Source: Zygnema cylindricum (lineage: Eukaryota; Streptophyta; Zygnematophyceae; Zygnematales; Zygnemataceae). Taken from it: DNA of 64,000 nucleotides. Within the stretch, counting starts at the first letter, position 1. Every line of letters begins with the position of its first letter. The notes beneath the pieces are model-generated. The model ran no database searches. It had not been told where the DNA came from and saw only the letters and a list, made by a program, of their open reading frames with translations. Positions 55,384 through 64,000 of this stretch are shown here, piece by piece. The translations under genes were made by a program, and so were the position numbers. The stretch lies in assembly GCA_037447655.1 (NCBI GenBank), contig JBBHKE010002797.1:1-64000 (forward strand). Direction: 5' to 3'.

Positions 55384-56505
55384 ATGACCACACTTCGGCG
55401 AGAAGTGGACAGGAGCTTTGTCGCTATATTACCCGATACAGCAAAGGTTATCCGGTCAAAACTTTCAAAGGTTCCTAACAAAGGGAAGGATTTCAATCGA
55501 CAAGTGGTGTCACTAGAGATCCCGCCTTCAGGACTCAGAATTTTATCACTATTTTTTGACATTAGTTCCAACTTGGAAGCCGTTCTAATATCTGGATACC
55601 AAGTAGAAGCGTACTCGGCAGTCGAGATTGACTCGGACGCCCGTGCAGTCAATGAGTATCGACTGCAACAGCTGCACTAACTTTACCCACAGCAACTCTC
55701 GGTGTCTGCAATGTCTAACTCTCATAGCACTCTTCCCCAGAATGTGGACAACATCACGAATTCACATTTAGAGAAGCTTAGAAGGGTAGATTTGGTGGTT
55801 GCTGGATGGCTGTGCCAGGGGTATTCGTTAACAGGACAAGGAAGGGGACACTAGGATGTCTATAGAATAATATTTTTTCAGATGACACCACTAATAACAA
55901 AGTTAGAGGGACGCCAGGACACGCCTATGGGGTACGTCTTCGAAAATGTTCACCCCACAGATGATAAAAGGAAACAGGTGGTCAACAGTTAGAACCAAGT
56001 GACCAAGGTTGTGGGGACTCCCATAGTTTTTGATGCAGCAGAGATCACATCAAGAGCCCACAGAGTTCGAGCTTATTGAACCGACTTGGTCCCTCTTCCC
56101 ATCCTCCAACAGCTGTTGAAAACATAAGTTCCGGATCTCAGCATCACAGTTCAACAGATTCTCGGACCAAGGCGAATGGCCACCCCCGTGACCAAAGCCG
56201 ACCTAGCACCATTCTTCTGTTGCAATCATCTCGGAAAGTCACGGAGGGCACTACCAACCCTGGTATCATTTCCTAACAGCCATGCTTACCGAAAAGGCGC
56301 ACCAGGGATGATATTTAACAATAAAGCCGCTACGTGGACAGCACCAAGTATTGAGGAACGGGAGCAACCAATGGGATTTCGACAGGCAACCACAGCAGCC
56401 CCAAGGGTCTCACCTTCAAAAAGGTGCAGTTTAATGGGGCAAAGTATGGATTTGAATTTAATTTCCTGGGTGCTACAACATTCTCTATCATTCTCCAACC
56501 TCTAG
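55384..56505 (+). pseudogene. J DNMT3-like C5-cytosine DNA methyltransferase domain
   Basis: One frame, interrupted by five stops (55678, 55852, 55990, 56077, 56125), keeps the motif order of a C5 methyltransferase. Motif I LRILSLFFDISSNLEA (55534; AdoMet binding, altered from LFDGI). Motif II AVEIDSD (about 55615). Motif IV DLVVAGWLCQGYS with the catalytic Cys codon at 55813 (Pro-Cys is Leu-Cys here). Motif VI FENV (Glu at 55942). Motif VIII ITSRAHRVRAY (56044). A C-terminal EEREQPMGF and LMGQSMDLNLISWVL (56353, 56431) correspond to motifs IX-X. The SxAHRxR and ERxxGF pattern is closest to the DNMT3 group. In the family it transfers methyl groups to cytosine C5. It lies between protease and RT and shares the RT frame. 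The stop after AHRVRAY falls where Trp is expected. Confidence 0.85.
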
Positions 56506-56982
56506 TACCAAAAGTCACGCGATACATACCTTCAAGCTCCACATTTGTTGGCCATGCAAGCTACTCTACAACTTGAGGGGGGGAGAGAGGCAAAAAGGAA
56601 AAATTCACCAAATTACACCCTGGAGTTTCCTCAGTGGGGGGGAGCAGAGGCTCAAAACATAAAGTTGTCAGTAGCAGCGTTTTTGCAGCCGTGCAAGGGA
56701 CAAATCCACAGGTAGAGCATAAATTCGACATCTCCCTTTGGGGTCGACCACCAAAAGCATGGGCTGCACTGGAACCCGAAAAGATGGACTGGACACTAGG
56801 GGAACAGCTAAACCAATAGCAGAAGGCTCAGCTCTCCAATTTCTTAGAGGAGAACGGGCTGGTGTTCTCTTGGTCTGACACATATGTAGGGATCTATAAG
56901 GGGACCCCTTTTCGCATTGCCCTGACCGACGAGACGGCGACTGTTTAGAAAAAACCAGTACCCTCTTAGCTTAAAAGAGAAA
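56506..56982 (+). pseudogene. J tether between methyltransferase and RT (broken)
   Basis: No recognised domain until about 56840, where pieces resembling the stretch before a gypsy RT appear (LSNFLEENGLVFSWSD, then GTPFRIALTDETATV in the same frame). Stops at 56503, 56817 and 56946 and frame changes occur. Purine-rich GAGGGGGGGAGAGAG near 56575. Confidence 0.45.
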
Positions 56983-57744
56983 GTGTTCATCACTGCAAAG
57001 GTGGAGACTTTGGTGGACGCCGGGCTGGTGCAACAAAGTACAGGGCTACATGGGTTTGCCTCTCCAACAATGCTCTCGCCAAAGAAAGACTCATCCGAGA
57101 AAACGGTAGATTTTCGGATGTGTGGGGACTATCGGATGCTCAATGCGGCAACTGTCTCCGACCGTTATCTCATGCCCACCCTGGAAGAGATCTCTGACTC
57201 TCTGGCTGGGGCCACCATTTACTCCACGTTGGATATGAAGAATGGATTATATCAGATTGCAATAGAGCCAAAGCACCGCGAGAGGATAGCTTTTTGGGGA
57301 GGATCCAGGTTGTATGAGTGGTTTTTCATGCCATTAGGCCTCATAAAAGCACTTGCCAAATTCCAACGGGCTATGGAGGAGGCCCTCCAGAGAATTGATT
57401 CCGCACAGTGTTACATCGACGATGTGATCATTTTCTCCAAGACATTTGAAAAACACTTGGAGCATATACAGAACGTTCTTCGGGCTCTCCAATCGGCGGG
57501 CTTGAAGTGCCATCTGGGGAAAGGCATCTTTGGGGTGCACAAAATCATTTATCTGGGTTATGAGGTGACTCCTGGGATAGGGGGTCCCCACATGGTTAAG
57601 GTGGCAGCCCTTCACGCCCTTCCACCCCCGCAAGACACTTCGGCCCTTTGCACATTCCTAGGTCTGGCCAACTATTACCGAAGGTTTATTCCCGAATTCA
57701 GTAGCCACGGCCAACCATTGAATCAGTTATTGCGAAAAGACTAG
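56983..57744 (+). pseudogene. J Ty3/gypsy reverse transcriptase (253-codon open piece)
   Basis: All RT landmarks are present: LVDAGLVQQSTG, FRMCGDYRMLNAATV, LMPTLEEISDSLAGATIYSTLDMKNGLYQI (first catalytic Asp; quoted in parts), FFMPLGLIKALAKFQRAME, active-site YIDD (57412-57423), LGYEVTPGG-type stretch, and the connection FLGLANYYRRFIPEFS. Copies element RNA into DNA in the cytoplasmic particle. Ends with a TAG where Glu/Lys is likely, then RNase H continues. This is the best preserved part of J. Confidence 0.85.
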
Positions 57745-58240
57745 GAGTGGCAGTGGGAAGAAGAACAACAAACCGCTTTCCTGTTCCTGAAAGATTCCCT
57801 GAAGCAACATCTTGTGCTCCAGATGCCAGATCACCAACGACCTTTCCTCCTTTATACTAATTGGAGCAGGTTCGGATTGGGAGCAGTGTTGGCTCAATTA
57901 GACGATGCAAGGGCGAGTACGTAGTAGCATACGCAAGCCGGAGCAATAACAGGGCCGAGGAGAAATACAACAGTTATTACGGGGAATTACTCGCCGCAGT
58001 ATGGGCAATTGAGCATTTTAGGCCTTACCTCTATTGAGTACACTTCACCTTTATTACAGATCACCAGCCCCTAAAATGGATAATGGAGAACAGTAAGTTG
58101 ACCGACAAGCGGGCCAGATGGGTTCTCATCTTGGAGGAATACGATTTCAGCATCATCCACAGAGCAAGGGAGATTCATGGGAATGTAGACGGACTCATCA
58201 GGAATTCACACCCTTCCACCAAAGACTCTATCGAGGCTAT
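57745..58240 (+). pseudogene. J RNase H (one frameshift)
   Basis: [18 protein letters not shown] (57847; usual Asp of YTDAS replaced by Asn), a shift near 57910, then [38 protein letters not shown] (in parts; catalytic Glu in YGELLA), ITDHQPLKWIM (Asp at about 58060) and DFSIIHRAREIHGNVDGLIR. Removes RNA from the RNA-DNA hybrid. The tail HGNVDGLSR is typical before the integrase. Confidence 0.8.
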
Positions 58241-58439
58241 GAACGATGAAGACCCGGCGCTTAGCTTGGGACTTATCCGAGCTTCCTCTGCCTTTATTTG
58301 GCTGCCTCGTGCTGAAGGAGAACTGTCAACTTTTGCTGCAAATGTCGGGGGGCGGGCTCCCATTGGAGCCTACCGCAAGGATATTTGGAATGATATCGAT
58401 TCCCTTTAGTCCATCTAGAAAGGCTCCCCTCTTCCCCAC

Positions 58440-59235
58440 CTGACCGGAATTCACTTCTCTCGTGTTCAAACCCGAATGGCGGCGTATGAATGGGATCGAG
58501 GCATTCTTCTCCGGAAATAGGCTGATAGGACTAGGAAAGTTGTTCCTCCTCCGGCAGATCAAGAAACCCTCATTGTTTGTCTTCACCAGCAATGCGAGCA
58601 CTTCGGACAGAAACGGACCATCTCACTAGTCACAGGGTCGTACTGGTGGCATGGGTTGCGGGCCTAGGTCAACACTGTGTTGCAGACGTGCCCTTCGTGT
58701 GACTGAAAGAAAGGTGCCTTTGACAAAAAGGGTGGAACGGAACTTCACTCCCTCCCCATCCGGGGGATGTTTTACAAATGGTCACTAGATCTGTCGAGAC
58801 CACTTCCAACCAGACGGAGGGGAAATCGTTTTGTTCTAGTAATGATTGAACACTTCTCCAAATGGATAGAATTGGTGGTTTTGCCCTGAAAAGAGTCCAA
58901 AGCGATTGCGGACGCATTCTTGCAGATAGTACTGTCCCAATTTGGAGCACGGGCCGAAGTTTTGACGGATCAAGGGTCCGAGTTTGCCGAAGAATTTTCT
59001 AACCTTCTGGAGAAGTGCCTCATTGACCACCGGTTGACCAGCCGAGACCACCGCCAAGCCGACGGCTTGGCCGAGAGGTGCGTACAAACAGTGAAGCGAT
59101 CACTACGGAAATATGCAGTGGAAGAGGATTTGGTAGAATGGGACGAACGGGTGCCTTGGATTGCCATAGGATACAGGTTCAGCAGGCAGGCATCCCTCCA
59201 CTCCTATAGCCTTTACTTCATTCTCTTCGTCTGAC
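58440..59235 (+). pseudogene. J integrase (several stops)
   Basis: Zinc domain CLHQQCEHFGQKRT...CPSCD (58577-58704), core with D in SLDLSRPL (about 58788), D in VLTDQGSEF (58967) and E in ADGLAERCVQTVKRS (59072), then VPWIAIGYRFSRQASLHSY, the conserved end of the gypsy core. Stops at 58409, 58418, 58664, 58703, 58888 and 59234. Inserts the cDNA into the genome. No chromodomain follows; a PHD finger does. Confidence 0.82.
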
Positions 59236-59573
59236 ATCCCATCCTAGCTGGAGCTGCATCGGCTCAGGCGGTTGTGCTTCCACAGATGGCCAACCGGGGG
59301 ACTGTAGAGAAATTGATGCCTAAGCATGTTATTTCACCCAAATACCGGCTACGGGCAATTTACGTCGCTAACACAAAGATCGCTTTTATTCCTAACACCA
59401 ATGGCAATCATAACTCCTAAATCCATGCATTCGTGCTCGGGATTTCGTGTATCGTGACGGAAGCCAAGATATTTCGACATCTCGGTCGGATGGGTGATTT
59501 GAGCAGTGAGGTCTTTGGGGTTCTTACATTGGAAGGGAAAGATGGCTGCAAAATTAAAGAATAGCACATCAAT

Positions 59574-59807
59574 GTGGCCCTTTGCCATTTGCGAGGGCTA
59601 GAGGATAAACCCATTTTCCACCTCACTTACTTTGCAGACCCCCCCTCCTGTTCCTCTGCCTACAATGTGTCCTCCGTACCCGACCTCCTGTTGGTGTGTG
59701 AACACTGTCACCAGGGGTGGCATGACTGCTGCCTACCAGTGAATTGGGAGCCTCGCTCTCAACACTCAAATCTGTGGTTCTGTGGGGATTGCGAATTTGG
59801 AGGCTAA
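59574..59807 (+). pseudogene. J C-terminal PHD finger
   Basis: LLLVCEHCHQGWHDCCL and, after a spacer, WFCGDC give the last six ligands of a C4HC3 PHD zinc finger (C-x2-C-x4-H-x2-C, then C-x2-C) with the usual Trp before the final pair. The first ligand pair is partly lost: CSSAY has Tyr (TAC) where Cys (TGC) is likely. It is in the same frame as the integrase, about 110 codons downstream, and ends in a stop at 59805-59807. PHD fingers read histone H3 tails in known proteins. At an integrase C-terminus it may steer insertion, as chromodomains do in other gypsy elements. Confidence 0.75.
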
Positions 59808-61450
59808 TTTATCTCATCCTCTTAGTCAAACGAGACTAAAAGGGGGGGGAATCTCGGGGGGGTACAAGATACTTTTTCTTTTTCACTCAATTCCTCATGA
59901 TCTCCTATGCATTATTCGTTGGGGGGAAGGAACACAGAAGGGTATTGTCACAAATTCGGGGGAGCATCAACATTTGGGGTGGAGTGCAGGCTAGTTATGC
60001 ACACCTCCTCGGACCTCTTACCCAAACCTCACGGTTCCCAGTCAAGCTCGTGTGCATCTTCGGCACATTTGCACTCCCAGGAGTTTCGGGGCCTCATCCC
60101 ACCTTGTACGAACTCCAGCGTACGGAGAAGGAAAGGACAACCAGCCGGATCAAGTCTTTGTAATTTCACCTTGGAGCACTACGCACTTTAGTTCACCTTA
60201 AACGGAGGTCGAACGACGGAGTTAGTCCGGTGCAAAGGTGTCGGCTCCATTACATGGCATCCGTTCTATGTAGCTCTAGCAGAGGGGTACATTGTGGATT
60301 GGCATGCAATCTTTAGGATTGTCCCGTACCTCTTGCTATTAGCTGTCAGTAAGATTTTAGTTCAAGCCTAACGGACGGAGTTCAAGCCTAACAGACGGGC
60401 AGAGCATTTATGACGTAGGGTCAAAGTTAGGCGTTTCAAGTCAATTCAGAACTTTGTTGCCCACTAGTGTACAATAGGAGGACCTTTGGCTGCCAATCCA
60501 GCCGGAGCCAGTCGTGTAAATTTTTGCCTTGAGTGTACTACAGTTTGTTTTGTCTTATATCATTAGGATAACAACTGCTGGCCGTTGATATGCTATTGGC
60601 ATTGCTTTGAATTTGGCACCTGCAGTAGGACAAACTTTGGTTGTATAAAGCACTTGGGGCTGAAGAAGACAAGTCTCTTTTTTAGTACTCTCTCCTGAGA
60701 AAAACCCCAGAGAATTCAATTAATATTTTTATTGGAGAACTGTTGCATTGTGTCGTGGAATCTATTGCCATCATTGTTTTGGATTGTCTTTTGTGGAGAC
60801 CGTAGCTCGGGTGGTTAGTTGGCACTATCGTCTCTTTGGGCGGTTTGGACTTTCGCTCTTTGAAACTTAGAAGAGTCTAGTCGGATCTGTACGGCGGAAC
60901 TAACGGGTGAGGGAGACTGATACCTGTCTTCGGGGCCATTCGAAGAGTTCCTTTCTCTGAAGTTTGGTCATCTTTGTACTCCGGGGTAGGTGAGCTCGCT
61001 TCACCATCATTATTTATTTCCATCTTTATTTCCATTCTTTGGGGCAAGGTGATATTGTTTAATATGAAAATGCCGATATTTATTATTTCTATATTTCTGC
61101 GTGGGAGTTATTTGCACATTCTTGTGGTCCTCTTTGGTTTTTGTCCTGTTTTCTTGTGGGCTGGTCAGACGACTTGCATTTCCTTTCTATTCTTTGGAGA
61201 GTGGTCGGGGGTGTAGCATTTAGTGAGCTTCTGGTGGATAAGCACAATCTGGGGGGGTACAGGATACTTTTTATTTTTCACTCAATTCCTCATCATCACC
61301 TATGCATTATCTTTAGGGGGGGAAGGAACAGATAAGGGCATTGTCACAAATCCGAGGGAGCATCAGCATTTGAGAGAATGCAAGTTTTTTATGCACCTTC
61401 TCGGACCTCTTTCCCAAACCTCACTGTTCTCAGGCACGCTCAACAAGTAT
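59808..61450 (+). other. J 3' region with a pair of about 200-bp direct repeats
   Basis: After the PHD stop come G-rich tracts (AAAAGGGGGGGG, CGGGGGGG near 59830-59860) that could be the purine tract. A 200-bp block starting GGGGGGGTACAAGATAC (about 59855-60062) recurs at about 61249-61441. TATAAAG at 60643-60649 could be an LTR promoter. I could not fix LTR ends. Small open frames here look accidental. Confidence 0.5.
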
Positions 61451-61455
61451 TCCGC

Positions 61456-62182
61456 TTAGAACATTTCAAACATGACTGAGAGCGGATCCAGTATAGGGAT
61501 CGTCATCGCTGGTCGTGCCGAGATTCTAGCACGTGCGGCTATAGCAAACTGTTGCGGTATTTTCGCAACTGTTGCTGTAATAACATCGTTGTTGAGATCA
61601 AGGACTTCCGAGATAGCTAGTTGATAAGGAATTTTTGGTTGTCCTATGATAGCAGGACTCCAATCGAAAGCTGGAAAAAACTCTGTCATCGCAAATATTG
61701 AATTATACTTGCGGGAATAAAGAGTAAGGGCCGAACCGCAAAGGGAAGGGCCTAAAAGAGAGAAAGCAACTCGTAGGTCAAACAGGTATTGGTACCAAAA
61801 TGCAAGATCGCGCATTTCGGTATCTAATAACATACGAAAATGAGATAGGGTAATTGTTTCTTTCATTCTTGAAAAATAGAAATGAAGTCGACCCCCCCCC
61901 TTCAGATATAGAAGCCATTTTCAATAATGGAATGGTTGGGGCTAATAATGAATTTGTAATTTGTGGAAACCAAAAACATAATGAATTGGAATGCGACCCG
62001 TCAAGGGAATCGTGGTCAGATTCATCCTCGAAAAGTGTGGAAGAGACTGATGATAAAGAAGATACTGAGGTGAGAGATGATAGAACTGAAGGGGAAATTT
62101 GACCCGAGATATCCGAGGAAGGATGGTCCAAAAGACTAGGTAAGTCTAATGGTCCTAATTCTGTCGGCCTAAACAAGGCCAA
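61456..62182 (-). pseudogene. Second gypsy K gag fragment
   Basis: Minus-strand pieces SLSSVSSTLFEDES (62100), ETITLSHFRMLLDTEMRDLAFWYQYLFDL (61866, in parts), LTLYSRKYNSIFAMTEFFPAF and DPLSVMFEMF match the K gag at 48700-49350 in order. The C-terminal part, knuckles and protease are missing: the fragment starts right after the J 3' repeat. One frameshift near 61855. Confidence 0.75.
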
Positions 62183-62900
62183 CGATCGGGTAGTTGCGAA
62201 AAGATAATCGAGATTATCCCAATCAGTGGGAATAAAAATGATAAAACCAAATGACGACCAGATAGCAAAATCGATCTATACGAGATGCTTCAAATATCAG
62301 GCTACACTTCTCACTTGTCTAATCAGCCAATCAATCTCTAACACGACCTCGATGGCCAGATCTATTAGGAAGTCGTATTACCGAAACCTTCTACCTTGCA
62401 AACAAGGGGCAAGGCCGAAGGGCCAGATCTATAAAGGCAAATAACTTAGTATCCAAACACTCACAATTGTAGATCTAAAGCCGCACAATCCACAAAAAAG
62501 CTAACCAATGCCACCAACGGCAAGATCTAAGGAAGAAAGCCAACACCAAGCAAAGCAAACTCAGCCAAGGCCACTAAGGGCCAAATAGCAAGCATAGAAA
62601 GATGGAAAAATGGAATGCTCAATATGAGTGGATTCGAGCAAATCCACTCCAATCTCATTCCCTCTAACGATCACCCAACTATCCTAACACCCTCTAGCAC
62701 CCGCAAGGCATTGTCATACTTACAAAGCACTGTTAACAATCTTGTGATTGTCAACCGAGAACTGCGATTGTTCGCTACAACCCGGGTTTTTCCAAACTCT
62801 CAAATCAAATCCTCTCCAAGTCCAACCCTCTCCAAATGTGATAGTCCAACGGTCGATATGTGGGGTAAGATACAAGTGGGAAAGAAACACACCCACACGC
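62183..62900 (-). other. Leader of the second K fragment
   Basis: Alignable in patches with 49600-50200: CCGAAACCTTCTACCTTGCAAACAAG (in part), AAGGCCGAAGGGCCAGATCTAT, CCAACGGCAAGATCTAA, CAACTATC.TAACAC. Rich in GGCC-centred inverted motifs. No coding frame supported. Confidence 0.5.
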
Positions 62901-62989
62901 AAAAATAGTTAGAGTGGCAAATAGAGGCACTAGCACAGTAGAATATCAAAGAGATTTGCAACACGTTTAGGCAATGTGCAAATTGGTAA

Positions 62990-64000
62990 AAAATGTGCTG
63001 AAATTGAGAGAGATGTGCAAAAATTTGGACGAACAGAGATTCCGACTACATGTGCATATACTTCAAGCAATGTGTATAATGTTTAAAAGTGATATTATAT
63101 ATTCTACCTTATTTAGGATCCTGCAGCTCTCATACTTGTCGTAGTCACTGAGATTTGACAAGCAACCATGGTTGCCTCAGGCAGATGAGAAGATAGGCAG
63201 AAGACAAGGCTCCTGCAAAAGCAAGTTGCCCAGACAAGATTTGATCCTATAACCTCTGGATGAATGTCGTACGAAATTGGCATCCGCCTTATCCTCTAGG
63301 TCTTGATGAATCGATGCATACATTTTATTTGATAAGTATTTAAATAGGTACACAACGACAATTTGATTTAACAGCTACCAAAACTACACGGACATGGAAA
63401 ACACAATACAGTATGAAATACTATACTGCACAATATAGTGAAACAACATTTAATTTCAACAGGCGAAATTAAATGTCTTTCGCGATCGACGGTTCACCGC
63501 GGAGCCGAATTTTAATGGTCAACACGCAACGACAACCGTTGAAATTCAGCGGTCAAACACAAGAAGAATTTCCACGGTCAATGTTATTCAGCGCACCGTC
63601 AGGGTCGAACGGCCAACATCAATCACCGCAATACAAACGGACGGCACGCGCGAGTGTTGTTATGCCACGAGGAATTTTCTGGTCGTACATCGTCAAACAA
63701 CACGTGTCATTATTCTATTGGTTACCGGAAAAGGAAAAAGACAGAACGTCGACAACTTACCTGCCACATGGCAGACCGTGAGTGATGCCGTGTTTTTCCG
63801 TATATAAAGTACGACGGTTGCCGTACTTTCGATGTACATTATGTAATGTATTACATTTTTATTGGTCTAGAAGTTTTAGAGTAGTTCCTTAGAACTCAGA
63901 CATTTTTTTGAAAAGTCCTCTCTCTTCAGAGGCAGTCTATATAAATTTGTTGTCTTTGAACAACCATAACCTAATGCTCAAGTGAGTCTGAATGATCATA
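62990..64000 (+). repeat. Copia-type LTR in opposite orientation (runs off the window)
   Basis: The minus strand reads like the A/G LTRs: CAACCATGG block with CTCAGTGACTACGACAAG (63130-63180), tRNA-like module, and GTACAATGT/GTACGAC-type box near 63805-63860 followed by the TATTGGTCTAG equivalents. Sense-strand TATATAAAG lies at 63799-63807. The coding part would lie to the left or right on the plus strand and is not visible. Boundaries approximate. Confidence 0.55.
63213..63312 (-). other. tRNA-like module in the reversed LTR
   Basis: On the minus strand: CCTAGAGGATAAGGCG D-arm-like part, stem GGATG/CATCC enclosing an 18-nt loop, B box TAGGATCAAATCTT, GTCTGGGCAA, and TTTT (plus-strand AAAA 63217-63220). 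Again antisense to the presumed element. Confidence 0.5.

Larger units (their letters stand above)
53941..59807 (+). mobile_element. Ty3/gypsy J with DNA methyltransferase and PHD finger (decayed)
   Basis: Order on the plus strand: gag-like end, aspartic protease, DNMT3-like C5 methyltransferase, RT, RNase H, integrase, PHD finger. The 5' end (leader, LTR, capsid, any zinc knuckle) is missing: the sequence starts inside gag at the junction with copia H. In-frame stops and at least three frameshifts make it inactive. The methyltransferase and RT are in the same frame without a recognisable boundary gene, so the methyltransferase belongs to the polyprotein. Confidence 0.85.

Noticed and set aside
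60793-60845. GTAGCTCGGGTGGTTAG, resembling a tRNA 5' half
   Set aside because: A-box-like only; no acceptable anticodon arm, B box or 3' acceptor partner follows.
63473-63781. 102-codon plus-strand frame near the right edge
   Set aside because: It lies in LTR-like sequence with no recognisable domain; its composition follows repeated CGGTCAA-type motifs.

Overview
The window is eukaryotic and almost entirely retrotransposon. I find no convincing host gene, no intact rRNA gene and no prokaryotic feature. The initiator-tRNA complementarity of the Ty1/copia primer sites fits a green-plant tRNA-iMet. A Ty3/gypsy element here carries a DNA methyltransferase domain, an association I know from charophyte algae and dinoflagellates. 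A streptophyte alga or early-diverging plant is therefore the best guess, but the species cannot be fixed from sequence alone. A 10-base N run at 39502-39511 shows this is assembled genome sequence.

Layout. (1) 1-454: tail of an element with a probable 3' LTR. (2) About 700-37400: a nested stack of copia elements. A plus-strand copia E (18107-36843, 3' LTR from 36844) is broken twice. Its gag end abuts copia B (minus strand, about 700-18106), whose 5' LTR is split by copia C (2096-17410, plus). C is split by two solo LTRs of family D (2898-10725 and 12949-14258), and the first D is split by full-length copia A1 (4243-10678). The reverse transcriptase of E is split by copia F (20584-35836, minus), which holds copia G (about 23490-32396, minus), whose 3' LTR holds full-length copia A2 (24569-31005). 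Target-site duplications are visible for A1, both D, C (one mismatch), F and I, which gives a relative insertion order. (3) 37240-39511: unexplained DNA, poly-C and the assembly gap. (4) 39512-39854: end of a small plus-strand LTR element whose 229-bp LTR contains a complete tRNA cloverleaf. (5) 39855-44953: degenerate copia A3 and part of a G-type LTR. (6) 44954-53940: degenerate plus-strand copia H, split by a pair of about 1.56-kb LTRs (family I), one of which holds a minus-strand gypsy gag-protease segment (K). (7) 53941-61450: decayed plus-strand Ty3/gypsy element J, in the order gag-like, protease, DNMT3-like cytosine methyltransferase, RT, RNase H, integrase, PHD finger. (8) 61456-62900: second K fragment. 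(9) About 62990-64000: a copia LTR in the opposite orientation.

How parts work together. Only A1 and A2 have an essentially intact gag-pol frame (1452 and 1451 codons) and near-identical LTR pairs, so they are the youngest and the only plausibly mobile copies. Three themes recur. (a) Copia primer sites match the anticodon arm of initiator tRNA-Met (half-tRNA priming), and the gag frame begins inside the LTR and reads through the primer site. (b) LTRs of families A, B, G and the small element hold tRNA-like sequences followed by a T-run, as expected for Pol III units. (c) Element J pairs a DNA-methylation writer with a histone-reader-type PHD finger in one retroelement. J is inactivated here, but it is the most notable system in the window.
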